A stretch of DNA of 40,863 nucleotides from Patescibacteria group bacterium (GCA_028681575.1 JAQUHX010000006.1:1-40863); one strand, 5' to 3'; shown: positions 1-9,916, counted from the stretch's first letter. The notes: generated from the sequence alone by a model not told the origin. Numbers and translations are program-made.

Positions 1-336
1 ATGCCTGAGTGCGGAGTTAATCTGGCTCACGCGGTTGCTTACCTAGCAAAATCACCAAAAAGCATCGCTGTTTATCAAGCGTATAATGAAGTTCAAAGAG
101 AGGTTGAGCAGAGCGGCAATTTGCCAGTTCCACTTCATATCAGAAACGCTCCAACTAAACTAATGAAAGATTTAGGTTATAGTAAAAATTATAAGTATAC
201 CCCTTTAGTCGACTCTCATAATCAGACTTATTTGCCAGATAAATTACTTAAAAGACGCTTCCTCCCTGATTTGCCAACTCAAAAAGCAGCTAATAAAGTT
301 AGCCCTAAGGAAGATTCAAAAATTGATAAAAAATAG
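1..336 (+). CDS. rarA: C-terminal part of replication-associated recombination protein A (RarA/MgsA AAA ATPase), 5'-truncated by the window edge
   Basis: LPEC-like start, 'PVPLHIRNAPTKLMKDLGYSKNYKY...YLPDKLLKRRFLPD' is the typical RarA C-terminal signature; the ORF is open at base 1. Confidence 0.88.
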   Translation: MPECGVNLAHAVAYLAKSPKSIAVYQAYNEVQREVEQSGNLPVPLHIRNAPTKLMKDLGYSKNYKYTPLVDSHNQTYLPDKLLKRRFLPDLPTQKAANKVSPKEDSKIDKK

Positions 337-1011
337 TTAAAAACGTTTTGTCGCTAGTTTATAGCCGCGGCCCGGAAAAGTGTGAATCAAATTTTTTCCG
401 CCAGCGGCTTTTAATTTACGCCGTAAATTTAAAATATGGGTGTCTAAGGTGTTGGAAAAGGGATCCATGTTCATATCCCAGACATTTTCCATAATAATTT
501 CTCGTGAACTGATTTCGCCTTGATGGCGCATTAAATATTCTAAGAGACAATATTCTTTGCGAGTTAAATTAAGCGGGCGCCCATGATTTTTAGCGGAATG
601 CTGTGTTAAATCTAAAAGGAGATTATCTACTTTTAGAAGGTTTGCTTGCCAGGTCGGTGGGCGACGGAGTAGGGCATAAACTCGCCAAAGCAACTCGTCT
701 AGTAAAAAAGGTTTGGTTAAAAAATCATCTGCTCCGAGTTTGAAAGCTTCAATTTTTCGACTGGGATCACCACAAACAGTGAGCATTAAGATGGGGGTTT
801 TTCTTTCTTGCCGTATTTCTTCAATAACCGTTAATCCGTTTTGTTTAGGAAGGTGATAGTCAAGAATAATCAAATCGTAAGCATTTGTTCGTGCCAGAAA
901 AGAGCCTTGTTGACCATCAATTGCTAAATCAACGACATAAGCCTCGCTTTCCAGCCCTGATTTAAGAAAGCGAGCGATTGTGATCTCGTCTTCAACGATA
1001 AGAATTTTCAT
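337..1011 (-). CDS. OmpR/PhoB-family response regulator transcription factor (REC + winged HTH)
   Basis: MKILIVEDE...LIILDYHLPKQNG...LTVCGDPSRKIEAFKLGADDFLTKPF (REC, phospho-Asp and Lys), then LTRKEYCLLEYLMRHQGEISSREIIMENVW...ILNLRRKLKAAGGKNLIHTFPGRGYKL (trans_reg_C). ORF track extends to 1017; ATG for MKILIVEDE at 1011. Confidence 0.95.
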   Translation of the reverse strand: MKILIVEDEITIARFLKSGLESEAYVVDLAIDGQQGSFLARTNAYDLIILDYHLPKQNGLTVIEEIRQERKTPILMLTVCGDPSRKIEAFKLGADDFLTKPFLLDELLWRVYALLRRPPTWQANLLKVDNLLLDLTQHSAKNHGRPLNLTRKEYCLLEYLMRHQGEISSREIIMENVWDMNMDPFSNTLDTHILNLRRKLKAAGGKNLIHTFPGRGYKLATKRF

Positions 1012-1148
1012 AAGCATAAAAATTAATTTATAATTTAGTTTATTATAGGGCCAGTAACTTAATTTTTATTGAATTTTTTAGGTGAAAAAGAAGTTTTTCT
1101 TTGATTGCCAAAAAAACTTCAAGTTTTAAATAAGGGCTTTTTCCTCTC

Positions 1149-1177
1149 TTGACTAAATGGCATTTTATTGTTATTTT
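1149..1177 (+). promoter_or_regulatory. Candidate sigma70-type promoter for the efflux operon: TTGACT-N17-TATTTT
   Basis: TTGACT (1149-1154), 17-bp spacer, TATTTT (1172-1177), upstream of the adaptor gene. Confidence 0.5.
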
Positions 1178-1232
1178 TAGGGGTGGCTCAAAAATCAAGC
1201 CTTAGCTATTGAGAGTAAAAAATGATAAAAAT

Positions 1233-3131
1233 ATGAAAAAAATTTTTCTGGTCAGCTTCTTATTTCTAACAACTTTAACTTTAAGCGCCTGTGCTTCGGA
1301 TACCGAAGAGGAGGCTCCGGAGCTAAAACCGGTCTCTGTCTCTGGGAAAAGCGTTTCTGAAGCTTTAATTTGGGAGCAAGAATTATCTTATCCGGGCATT
1401 GTTTCGTCTGAAGGCGAGGCTAAGGTTGTCGCTAAAACCAGTGGCACAATTTTTGGTTTTGATGTGGAGATTGGCACTAAACTTAGCCCTGGAGAAGAAT
1501 TAGGACGCATTGACGATCAGGTGGGGGCGACTAAAGATAGTTTTAATGCTGGCCAGGTAAAACAGGCCCAGATTGGCGTTGAGCAAGCTCAAGCAGCTTA
1601 TCAGTTGGCTCAAACTAGTTATGAAAATTTATTACTTTCTTCTACTAAAGATTTAAAAAGTGCGGAGCTTTCTTTAGAGCAGGCAACTACTAACGAAAAA
1701 AATCTTTCTTTAACCACTCGTGAGGGGGTAAAAAGTGCTGAATTAGCTTATGAAACCGCCAAAATTGCAGCAGAGCAGGCCAAAAACAATTTAAGCAGTG
1801 GCCAAAAACAACTCGCTCAGAGCGAAGCTGATTCTTTAGAAAACGCTACTTTAGCAGTAGATTCGGCAATTTCGACTTCAGGGGCTCTTTTAAACTCTAT
1901 TAATAATTTAGCTGCCTTTGATGATAATGGTGTCGTTAGTATTAATTATTTGCCAAGTTTAGGCGCTTTAGAATCTAATACCTATGGTCAGGCGGAGTGG
2001 GCTTATGAAGTTGCTAAAGAGTCCTATGATGATTATTTTAAAAGTAATTATATTGATACGCCGACGCAGCTGGCAGCCGCGATAAAAATTTTAGAAGAAA
2101 CAAAAACAGCGGTTGATGCTACTAAGTATTTATTAGAAAAAAGTATTCCTTCCGCTGCGTTGCCGCAAACATCGATCGGGGGAGTTTCTTTGTCTGGCTT
2201 ACAACAGCAAACGGCAACTTATCAAACCCAGGTTAATGGGGCGCTTGCCCAAGCTAAGACCGCTGAACAAGGTCTAAATAATTTAAGCTTGAATCGGCAG
2301 TCTACAATTCAAAATTTAGAAAAAGCTTATCAGTTGGCTCAACAACAAGAAGCAGCGGCTGCTCAAAATCTTAATAATTTACGAGCAGGGAATACTTCTC
2401 AGCAAGATCAGGCTGGTTTGACAGCGGACTTGGCGCAGAATCAATACGAAAATTTAAAATTAAAAATCTCTTCTCAACTAGCTGCTTCTCGTTCGCAAAT
2501 GGAAAATGCACGCTGGCAGTATGAAAATGCTCAGGTTAGTCTTCAGAGTTTGTTTGATGTTCATTCAATCATTTCGCCAATCAGCGGCACCTTAACAAGC
2601 AAGACTGCAAGTAACGGCGACTCTGTTAGTGCTGGGCAGTTAGTGGCGACAGTTAGTCAAGTTGATAAGTTGAAAGTAAAATTTTATCTTGATGCCGAGC
2701 ATGTTAAAAATATTTTGGTAGGGATGCCAGCTATAATTAAAGATAACTCTGGTCAGGAATATCAGGGGGTGATTAGTTTAGTTTCTCAACAACCAGATGA
2801 ATGGTCGCATCGCTTTTTAGCAGAATTATCTTTAACGAAGGATGAGGGGTTAAGAATTGGTGCGGTTGTTGATGTAAAAATTAAGGTTACTCAAGCTTTA
2901 ACTTTAGAAAGTGGTCTTTCTTGGTTACCCTTATCGGCCTTAACGGTTGGTCAAAATGAAACTAAAATTTTAATTTATGATAACGGCATAGCGCGTGAAC
3001 AAGTGGTTACTGTTTTAAAAGTTCAGGGCGAGATGGCTCAAGTTAAAAGTGGCTTAGGACCAGAAGAAGTGATTATTGTTGATGGTAATAAATTAATTAA
3101 CCCGGGGCAGGCAATCGTCTTAAGTGAATAA
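1233..3131 (+). CDS. Lipoprotein periplasmic adaptor subunit (HlyD/MFP family) of an RND efflux system with a long helical hairpin
   Basis: MKKIFLVSFLFLTTLTLSAC lipobox; split biotinyl-lipoyl motif (VVAKTSGTIFGFDVEIGTKLSPGEELGRID ... IISPISGTLTSKTASNGDSVSAGQLVATV); Ala/Gln-rich coiled coil between. ORF track starts at TTG 1209; ATG 1233 fits the signal peptide better. Confidence 0.88.
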   Translation: MKKIFLVSFLFLTTLTLSACASDTEEEAPELKPVSVSGKSVSEALIWEQELSYPGIVSSEGEAKVVAKTSGTIFGFDVEIGTKLSPGEELGRIDDQVGATKDSFNAGQVKQAQIGVEQAQAAYQLAQTSYENLLLSSTKDLKSAELSLEQATTNEKNLSLTTREGVKSAELAYETAKIAAEQAKNNLSSGQKQLAQSEADSLENATLAVDSAISTSGALLNSINNLAAFDDNGVVSINYLPSLGALESNTYGQAEWAYEVAKESYDDYFKSNYIDTPTQLAAAIKILEETKTAVDATKYLLEKSIPSAALPQTSIGGVSLSGLQQQTATYQTQVNGALAQAKTAEQGLNNLSLNRQSTIQNLEKAYQLAQQQEAAAAQNLNNLRAGNTSQQDQAGLTADLAQNQYENLKLKISSQLAASRSQMENARWQYENAQVSLQSLFDVHSIISPISGTLTSKTASNGDSVSAGQLVATVSQVDKLKVKFYLDAEHVKNILVGMPAIIKDNSGQEYQGVISLVSQQPDEWSHRFLAELSLTKDEGLRIGAVVDVKIKVTQALTLESGLSWLPLSALTVGQNETKILIYDNGIAREQVVTVLKVQGEMAQVKSGLGPEEVIIVDGNKLINPGQAIVLSE

Positions 3132-6100
3132 TTCTATGGAAATAGATTTAAAAGATTTAGAAAAAGAACAGAAGCTTTCAATTGCTAATCAAGATTTAAA
3201 TTCTGCTTCAGACCGGGCGACAGCTGATCAGCTCTATTTGGGAAAAATAAAATTCAAATCAAAATTACGGCGAGGGTGGTTAAATTTTTTTGTTAGCCGA
3301 CCGCGAGTCATTTTTTTGTTGATTGCTTTTTTAGTGGTTCTCGGTTTTTATTCATATCAAGCCTTGCCGCGTGAATCGAGCCCAGAGGTAAAAATTCCTT
3401 ACGCAGCGGTCATTGCCACTTATCCAGGAGCTTCACCGACAGATGTTGAAGAATTGGTGACGAAGCGTCTGGAGTCGGGCATTTCTGGGATTAAAGGGGT
3501 TAAGCAAATTAGTTCTGAGTCTAGTAACTCAGTATCAATGATTACAGTCGAGTTTGATGCTAAAGAAAATCTAGAAGACGCTTTGCGTAAGTTGCGAGAT
3601 GAAGTTAATAGTTTGTCGGGGCGTTTGCCAGCTGAAGTTTCTGAGCCAATCGTTCAGGAAATTTCTGCTGACGATTCGCCAATTTGGGTTTTTACCTTGT
3701 CGGGTGCTTATGATCGTTTTACTTTGCGTGATTTTGCTGAAGACATAAAAGAAGAGTTGGAAAAAGTCTCCGGTATTCGGGAGGTTCTTGTTTCTGGGGG
3801 AGATGAGCGGCAATTCAGTATTGATTATGATTCTTCAAAATTAGCTTTTTATAATTTATCACCTACAACCGCTAATTCGGCGGTAGTTATGCGTAATAGC
3901 GCTATTCCCGTTGGGGTTTTTGATGGGGAGAGATATTCTTATTCAATTCGTACCGATGCTCAGCCAAGTAGTTTGGAGGATTTAAGAAACACTCCTTTAA
4001 GTCATACTGCTGATGGTGCGATTATTTATTTAAAAGATGTTGCCTTGGTTCAGGAAACGGCTCTTAAAAAAACTAGCTTATCTCGTTTATCTCAGGAGGG
4101 CTCAGTTCCTCAAGAAAGTATTAGTTTTCAAGTTATAAAAAAAACTGGCGGCAACATTATTGAAATTGTTGATGAGGGGGAAGCGCGTTTAGAGACAAAG
4201 CTTAAAAATCTTCCCGCCGGCTTAAGCTATGCCACCACTCTGGATATGTCTGATATGATTGAAAAAGACTTCAATCAGCTCGCTGGTGATTTTTCCTTGA
4301 CGATTATTTTAGTCTTTACCATTCTTTTCTTAATTGTTGGTTTTAAAGAGGCGCTGGTGGCTGGTTTAGCTGTTCCTTTAGTGTTTTTTGGCACTTTTGC
4401 AGTCATGCTTTTTTCTGGTATTAGTTTAAATTTTCTGTCTCTTTATGGCTTAATTCTATCTTTGGGTTTATTAGTTGATGATGCGATTGTTGTTGTCTCT
4501 GCAACTAAGCAATATTTAAAAAGCGGAAAATTCACGCCTGAGGAAGCAGTTCTTTTGGTGTTAAATGATTTTAAGGTTGTGTTAACGGCGAGTACTCTAA
4601 CAACCGTTTGGGCCTTTTTACCATTACTACTAGCGACCGGAATAATGGGTGAATATTTAAAATCAATTCCAATTACCATCTCCACAACTTTAATTTTATC
4701 TTTAATTATTGCTTTAATTATCAACCATCCATTAGCGGCAGTTTTAGAGAGAATTCGTTTCGGCAAAGGTTTGTTTTTCTCAGTTTTTATTGGACTTTTG
4801 TTAATTGCTTTTTGGGCTGGAGTTTTCGGGGGGCCGGCGGCCTTAGTAATAACAATCTTAATCTTGGCCGTTTTAGGAGCAGCTTTTCTTTGGTATTTCA
4901 AGGGCGGGCGCTTGATTCTAAAAAAGAATAGTGAGTTGATGGCCGAAGAGTCTTTTGACGATAACAAGATAAAGGAAAAATTAATTAAGCAGTCATCAGC
5001 GACTGAAGCTAATTTTTTTACGCGTTTATTCCACGGGATTATTAGCTTCGATAAGGTTTTGCCGGTTTACGAAAAATATTTGCGGCCCATTATTGAAAAA
5101 AGTTTTGTTCGTAAACGCTTTTTAGCTTTTGTTGTTTTTTTGTTTTTCATTGCTTTGTCTTTACCGCTTGCTGGTATTCTTAAATATGAGTTTTTTCCTA
5201 AAACTGATTTAGAATATATTACCATTGATATAAAAGCGCCTCACGGTCTAAAATTATCAGAAACTGATAAAATTACTCAAGAGGTGGAGAAGCGTCTTCT
5301 TACTTATCCGGAAATTTCTAATTTTTCAACTGTGGTTGGTGGTAGCGGTTCCTTGTCTTATTTTTCTGGCGCGGCCGCTTCGTCACAAGCAAATATCACT
5401 ATTCGTCTTAAGCCCTTAAAGGAGCGAAGCTTAAAATCCTATGAGTTAGCTGATTTGTGGAGTGAGGATTTTAAAGATATTGTCGGCGCCGAATTAACAG
5501 TTAGTGCTCTAGCTGCTGGACCGCCAACAGGAGCCGATTTTGAAGTGCAAATTCACGGCCCTGATTTACAGGAGTTAGAAAGAATCACTTTTGATTTAGA
5601 AGAAATATTAAAAGAGATTGACGGGGTTGCTTCCACTAACGATTCTCTAGAAGAAGCCCAGGCTGATTATACTTTTATCCTTAATCCGGAACGTTTGGAG
5701 CTCTACGATTTAAATGCTGCTTATGTTGGTGGAGCCTTGCGTTTGGCTGTTTCCGGTTCTGAGGTCACCACCGTTTTAAATGAAGGCGAGGAAATAAAAG
5801 TTACTGCCAAGGTTGCAGAAAATAAATTAGATAATTTATCGTCTTTGCAAAATTTACAGCTTAGCAATTTAAAGGGGCAAAACATTTTCCTTAAAGATGT
5901 GGCAACGATTAAGTTGGAGCCAGCCGCTGCGAGCATTAGTCGTGTTGATGGGGAACGAAGCATTACTTTGTCGGCTAAATTAACGGCGACCGGTAATTCG
6001 GCAACTGTTCTTGAAGAATTTCAAGCCCGTATTAAAAATTATGATTTTCCTGATGATTATCAAGTCGTCTACGGTGGCGCTAGTCAGGAAATTACTGAAT

Positions 6101-6597
6101 CGACTAATTCGCTAGTTCAGGCGATGGGGGTCTCTCTTTTGTTGATTATTATCACTTTAGTTATTCAGTTTAATTCTTTTAGGCAAGTTTTAATTATCGT
6201 TGCGGCAATTCCTCTGGCGCTTATTGGCGTGAGCTTTGGCCTATCTCTAATTAGAGTGCCAATGTCTTTGCCTGGTTTAATTGGTGTTTTGGGCTTGTTC
6301 GGAATTGTTGTTAAAAACGCTATCATTTTGGTTGATAAAATTAACTTAAATCTGCGAACCGGTATTCCTTATAACGAGGCAATTATTGATGCTGGAAAGT
6401 CTCGCCTGGAGGCAATCTTTATCACCTCGATGTCGACAATTTTGGGCCTTTTACCAATCACGATATCGAGTGAGATGTGGCGAGGCTTAGGTTCGGCAAT
6501 TATTTCTGGATTGTTATTATCAGCGTTGTTTACCCTTTTTGTTGTCCCCGCTCTTTATGTTGTGCTAATTAAGCCGAAGAGAAAAAAGGTTTTATAA
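3124..6597 (+). CDS. RND-family efflux transporter permease (AcrB/HAE1-like)
   Basis: VIFLLIAFLVVLGFYSYQALPRESSPEVKIPYAAVIATYPGASPTDVEELVTKRLE; TM4 LGLLVDDAIVVV with the DD pair; TM10 GIVVKNAIILVDKIN; 8-bp overlap with the upstream adaptor gene. Confidence 0.95.
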   Translation: MNNSMEIDLKDLEKEQKLSIANQDLNSASDRATADQLYLGKIKFKSKLRRGWLNFFVSRPRVIFLLIAFLVVLGFYSYQALPRESSPEVKIPYAAVIATYPGASPTDVEELVTKRLESGISGIKGVKQISSESSNSVSMITVEFDAKENLEDALRKLRDEVNSLSGRLPAEVSEPIVQEISADDSPIWVFTLSGAYDRFTLRDFAEDIKEELEKVSGIREVLVSGGDERQFSIDYDSSKLAFYNLSPTTANSAVVMRNSAIPVGVFDGERYSYSIRTDAQPSSLEDLRNTPLSHTADGAIIYLKDVALVQETALKKTSLSRLSQEGSVPQESISFQVIKKTGGNIIEIVDEGEARLETKLKNLPAGLSYATTLDMSDMIEKDFNQLAGDFSLTIILVFTILFLIVGFKEALVAGLAVPLVFFGTFAVMLFSGISLNFLSLYGLILSLGLLVDDAIVVVSATKQYLKSGKFTPEEAVLLVLNDFKVVLTASTLTTVWAFLPLLLATGIMGEYLKSIPITISTTLILSLIIALIINHPLAAVLERIRFGKGLFFSVFIGLLLIAFWAGVFGGPAALVITILILAVLGAAFLWYFKGGRLILKKNSELMAEESFDDNKIKEKLIKQSSATEANFFTRLFHGIISFDKVLPVYEKYLRPIIEKSFVRKRFLAFVVFLFFIALSLPLAGILKYEFFPKTDLEYITIDIKAPHGLKLSETDKITQEVEKRLLTYPEISNFSTVVGGSGSLSYFSGAAASSQANITIRLKPLKERSLKSYELADLWSEDFKDIVGAELTVSALAAGPPTGADFEVQIHGPDLQELERITFDLEEILKEIDGVASTNDSLEEAQADYTFILNPERLELYDLNAAYVGGALRLAVSGSEVTTVLNEGEEIKVTAKVAENKLDNLSSLQNLQLSNLKGQNIFLKDVATIKLEPAAASISRVDGERSITLSAKLTATGNSATVLEEFQARIKNYDFPDDYQVVYGGASQEITESTNSLVQAMGVSLLLIIITLVIQFNSFRQVLIIVAAIPLALIGVSFGLSLIRVPMSLPGLIGVLGLFGIVVKNAIILVDKINLNLRTGIPYNEAIIDAGKSRLEAIFITSMSTILGLLPITISSEMWRGLGSAIISGLLLSALFTLFVVPALYVVLIKPKRKKVL

Positions 6598-6629
6598 TAG
6601 TTAGATTTGAGATAATGGGGTTACTTATT

Positions 6630-6655
6630 AAAAACTGCCTTAAGGGGTAGTTTTT
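6630..6655 (+). terminator. Intrinsic terminator after the RND gene
   Basis: AAAACTGCC-TTAAG-GGGTAGTTTTT hairpin with T-run. Confidence 0.6.
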
Positions 6656-6660
6656 ATGGC

Positions 6661-6689
6661 TTGACATAAAGTGAGGTATTTAGTATATT
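6661..6689 (+). promoter_or_regulatory. Sigma70-type promoter TTGACA-N17-TATATT upstream of typA
   Basis: TTGACA 6661-6666, 17-bp spacer, TATATT 6684-6689; typA starts at 6749. Confidence 0.65.
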
Positions 6690-6748
6690 AGGCAAGGCGC
6701 TTTTTTTGCCTTTCAAAAATTATCTTAGGTTAGCTAATAATTATTTTC

Positions 6749-8536
6749 ATGGAAATTAGAAACATTGCTATTATTGCTCACGTTGATCACGGCAAGACTA
6801 CTTTAACTGATGCTTTTTTACGTCAGAGTGGTTTGGTTGAGGCGCAAAGCATGGACAGCGACCGTCTGGAGCAAGAGCGGGGAATTACTATTTATTCAAA
6901 AAATTGTAGTCTTTTTTATAAAGATACAAAAATTAATATAGTTGATACGCCGGGGCATGCGGATTTTAGCTCGGAGGTGGAAAGAATTTTGCGTTCAATT
7001 GATTGTGTTTTACTGGTTGTTGATGCTCAAGAGGGGCCAATGCCGCAAACTAAGTTTGTTTTAAAAAAATCTTTAGAATTAGGCTTGAAGCCAATTGTTG
7101 TTATTAATAAAATTGATAAACCAGCTGCTCAGCCGGCCGCAGTCCAGGAAATGGTTTATGAATTATTTTTAGATTTAGGAGCAACTGATGAGCAATTAGA
7201 TTTTCCCGTAATTTTTGCTAATGGCCGGGCCGGTATTGCTTGGAAAAATTTAGAAGATAATAGTGATAATCTTAATCCTTTACTGGATACAATTTTAGAA
7301 CATGTTCAACCGGCAGCAACCCCCGAATTAAAAGAGCAATCTTTAAGTGCTCAAGTTTTTAATTTAGCTTATGATAGTTTCTTGGGGCGTTGTGGAATTT
7401 GTCGTATTTATTCAGGCCAGTTAAAATCTGGTCAGACAGTTTACATTAAAGATGCGGAAGCAAAAGTTAGTTCGGGAAAAATAACTAAGTTATTTACTTT
7501 TTTAGGCACGAGCCGTCAAGAGACAAATATTGCCGAGGCTGGCGATATTGTTTTTATTGCTGGTTTGCCCAATCTATATATTGGTGAGACCATTTCCGAC
7601 CGTTCTGATTTTGAGGCTTTGCCGGCAATTTTAGTTGATGAGCCGACAATTTCTTTAAATTTCTTAGTTAATAATTCTCCTTTGGCTGGTCGTGAGGGGA
7701 AATTTGTGACCAATCGTCAAATTAGAGAGCGTCTAACTCGAGAACTCGAAGTTAATGTTGGTTTAAAGATTGATTTTTCTGATGCTAATTTAGCCCGTGT
7801 TTACGGACGGGGTGAGTTGCATATTGCAATTTTGTTGGAAAATATGCGCCGTGAAGGTTATGAATTACAAGTTTCGCAACCAGAAGTAATTATTAAAGAG
7901 ACGGAAACTGGTAAATTAGAGCCTTTTGAAGAAGTAACTATTGATATTCCAGAAAAATCTTCAGGAACAGTTATTGAAAAAATGTCTCGCCGCAAAGGAC
8001 AACTTTTGGATTTAAAAAATAAAAATGGACAAAGCCGACTTATTTTTGAAATTCCAACTCGTGGTTTACTTGGGTATCGGTCTGAATTTGTAGTTGATAC
8101 ACGGGGTGAGGGAATTTTATGTTCTCGATTTATCGGATTTAAACCTCAAATTGGAGCGATTGAATATAGTCAGACTGGATCAATGGTTTCAATGATTTCT
8201 GGCAAAGTTTCGGCTTTTGCTCTCTGGAATTTACAAGATAGAGGGGTTATTTATATTCAGCCGAATGTGACTGTTTATGAGGGGCAGGTGATTGGCAACG
8301 TTTCCAAAGGTAATGATTTAGCCGTTAATCCGATTAAGGGAAAAAAATTGAGTAATGTTCGTGCTTCTGGTTCAGATGAAGCGATTAACCTAACACCGCC
8401 TTGGGAGCTTGATTTAGAGCGTGGTTTAAGTATAATAAAAGATGATGAATTTTTAGAAATAACACCGACCAGTATTCGTTTACGGAAGCAATTGTTAACT
8501 GAGGTGGAGCGAGTTCGGTCAGCGAGAAAGTCTTAA
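6749..8536 (+). CDS. typA: Translational GTPase TypA/BipA
   Basis: [41 protein letters not shown]-terminal [22 protein letters not shown]; 595 aa, full length. Confidence 0.97.
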   Translation: MEIRNIAIIAHVDHGKTTLTDAFLRQSGLVEAQSMDSDRLEQERGITIYSKNCSLFYKDTKINIVDTPGHADFSSEVERILRSIDCVLLVVDAQEGPMPQTKFVLKKSLELGLKPIVVINKIDKPAAQPAAVQEMVYELFLDLGATDEQLDFPVIFANGRAGIAWKNLEDNSDNLNPLLDTILEHVQPAATPELKEQSLSAQVFNLAYDSFLGRCGICRIYSGQLKSGQTVYIKDAEAKVSSGKITKLFTFLGTSRQETNIAEAGDIVFIAGLPNLYIGETISDRSDFEALPAILVDEPTISLNFLVNNSPLAGREGKFVTNRQIRERLTRELEVNVGLKIDFSDANLARVYGRGELHIAILLENMRREGYELQVSQPEVIIKETETGKLEPFEEVTIDIPEKSSGTVIEKMSRRKGQLLDLKNKNGQSRLIFEIPTRGLLGYRSEFVVDTRGEGILCSRFIGFKPQIGAIEYSQTGSMVSMISGKVSAFALWNLQDRGVIYIQPNVTVYEGQVIGNVSKGNDLAVNPIKGKKLSNVRASGSDEAINLTPPWELDLERGLSIIKDDEFLEITPTSIRLRKQLLTEVERVRSARKS

Positions 8537-8564
8537 TTATTTTACCTTAAAAATTGAATAAAGG

Positions 8565-9233
8565 ATGGAGAGAAAAAAGGAGGAAAAGAAGGAGCGGATT
8601 GTAATTTTTAATCTTTCGGGGGCGTTAATACTGCCTTTTGATAGAAAAATTACCCTTTGGTGTGATGCCATTAGGGCCTGCAGTGTTCCGCTCTTAGATG
8701 GAATAATTTATGAAAACTATCAGAGAAGTTTTCATAAAGAAATTATCCCTTTGTTGGCGGCGGCTGGTAGCTGGACTGAACAGCAGAAAAATGAAGTTAT
8801 CGTGACCGCTCGTGGTTCATTTGATAACGATAATTTTCTTAGTCTGTCTGGTTTAGCTAGAAAAATGGAAGAGCTCAAAGAGCATTATGACTTGGGAATA
8901 GTTACTAATCGTTCCCGAGCAGAGCTTAGAGATTCTCTTTCCAAGCTTGGTTTTAAAAGCTCTTGGTTTCAGGTGATGCATACTTCAGATGATGGAGTTT
9001 TCAAGCCCAATCCGAAAGTTTTTAGAAACATTTTGCATGATTACCAGAAAGAGGATATTCTCTATGTTGGTGCCTGTAAGAATGACTTAGCTACGGCTGA
9101 AAAAGCAGGCATAAAATTTTGGGGGATTAGCAGTTCAATTTGCCCTCAAGGGTTATTTTGGGCTTACGGCTTAAAAGAGGACCAAACCTTTCCATCCATC
9201 ATTGAGGTGTTGGATAGGTTAATTGTTTATTAG
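8565..9233 (+). CDS. HAD-like protein with degenerate motif I
   Basis: GIVTNRSRAEL (motif II region), FKPNPKVF (motif III), LYVGACKNDLATAEKAGIKFWGIS (motif IV); the motif I position reads IVIFNLSGALI instead of DxDGT. Confidence 0.75.
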   Translation: MERKKEEKKERIVIFNLSGALILPFDRKITLWCDAIRACSVPLLDGIIYENYQRSFHKEIIPLLAAAGSWTEQQKNEVIVTARGSFDNDNFLSLSGLARKMEELKEHYDLGIVTNRSRAELRDSLSKLGFKSSWFQVMHTSDDGVFKPNPKVFRNILHDYQKEDILYVGACKNDLATAEKAGIKFWGISSSICPQGLFWAYGLKEDQTFPSIIEVLDRLIVY

Positions 9234-9250
9234 AGAGTGATTGAATGGGG

Positions 9251-9280
9251 CCCCTAGTCTTAATGATTAGGGGTTTTTTT
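9251..9280 (+). terminator. Intrinsic terminator between convergent HAD-like gene and rnhB
   Basis: CCCCTAGTC-TTAAT-GATTAGGGG-TTTTTTT; overlaps the 3' end of rnhB. Confidence 0.8.
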
Positions 9281-9916
9281 AAATCTAGGATTTTTATTTT
9301 TTGGCGGTGCTAGCGGCGCAAAAGTAAGACGATGAATGGGGCAGGGTCCAAATTCTTTTAGAGCAGCTAAGTGCTGCTTAGTGCCATAACCTTTATGCTG
9401 TTTAAAGCCATATTTAGGGTATTTTTTATCGTATTCAACTAAGAGATAATCACGGCTAACTTTGGCAACAATTGAGGCGGCGGCAATTGCAAAGACACTG
9501 GCATCGCCACCAATAATTGTTTCTTGGGGAATGTCTAAACGGGGAATCTTGTTTTGACCGTCAATTAAAATATAGTCCGGTTTAATTTTAGAAGCTTCTA
9601 TTGCGCGTTTCATCGCCAACAGGCTAGCTTGTAAAATATTAATTCGGTCAATAACTTCGTGGCTAATAACACTAATTTCGACGGCAGCTGCTTTTTCTTT
9701 AATTAGAGAAAAAAGGCGCTCTCTTTTTTTAGCACTTATTTTTTTAGAATCATTTATTTCTGCTAGTTCGGGGTCATTTTTAGGGAAGTCGGGTCCTAGG
9801 ATAACGCAAGCGGCTACTACCGGACCAGCCAAAGGCCCACGCCCAGCTTCATCGACGCCAGCGACGTATTGGTAATTTTTTTCCCAGAGTTTAAGTTCTT
9901 TTTCTAAATCGAGCAT
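9260..9916 (-). CDS. rnhB: Ribonuclease HII
   Basis: YVAGVDEAGRGPLAGPVVAA; INDSKKISAKKRE; AIAAASIVAKVSRDYLLVEYDKKYPKYGFKQHKGYGTKQHLAALKEFGPCPIHR. Confidence 0.97.
   Translation of the reverse strand: MLDLEKELKLWEKNYQYVAGVDEAGRGPLAGPVVAACVILGPDFPKNDPELAEINDSKKISAKKRERLFSLIKEKAAAVEISVISHEVIDRINILQASLLAMKRAIEASKIKPDYILIDGQNKIPRLDIPQETIIGGDASVFAIAAASIVAKVSRDYLLVEYDKKYPKYGFKQHKGYGTKQHLAALKEFGPCPIHRLTFAPLAPPKNKNPRFKKTPNH

Noticed and set aside
3571-3813. Minus-strand ORFs inside the RND gene (3571-3813, 4443-4967, 5721-5963)
   Set aside because: Antisense shadows of a strongly supported coding frame; compositions are not protein-like (Lys/Ser/Thr-rich reverse-complement signatures)
7516-7713. Minus-strand ORFs inside typA, cysS, dus, rsmH, the 26398 gene, the GT4 gene and pyk (e.g. 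7516-7713, 14627-14818, 15851-16042, 17877-18074, 27057-27296, 28647-28889, 35551-35736)
   Set aside because: All lie fully inside confident + strand genes with no promoter or family motif of their own
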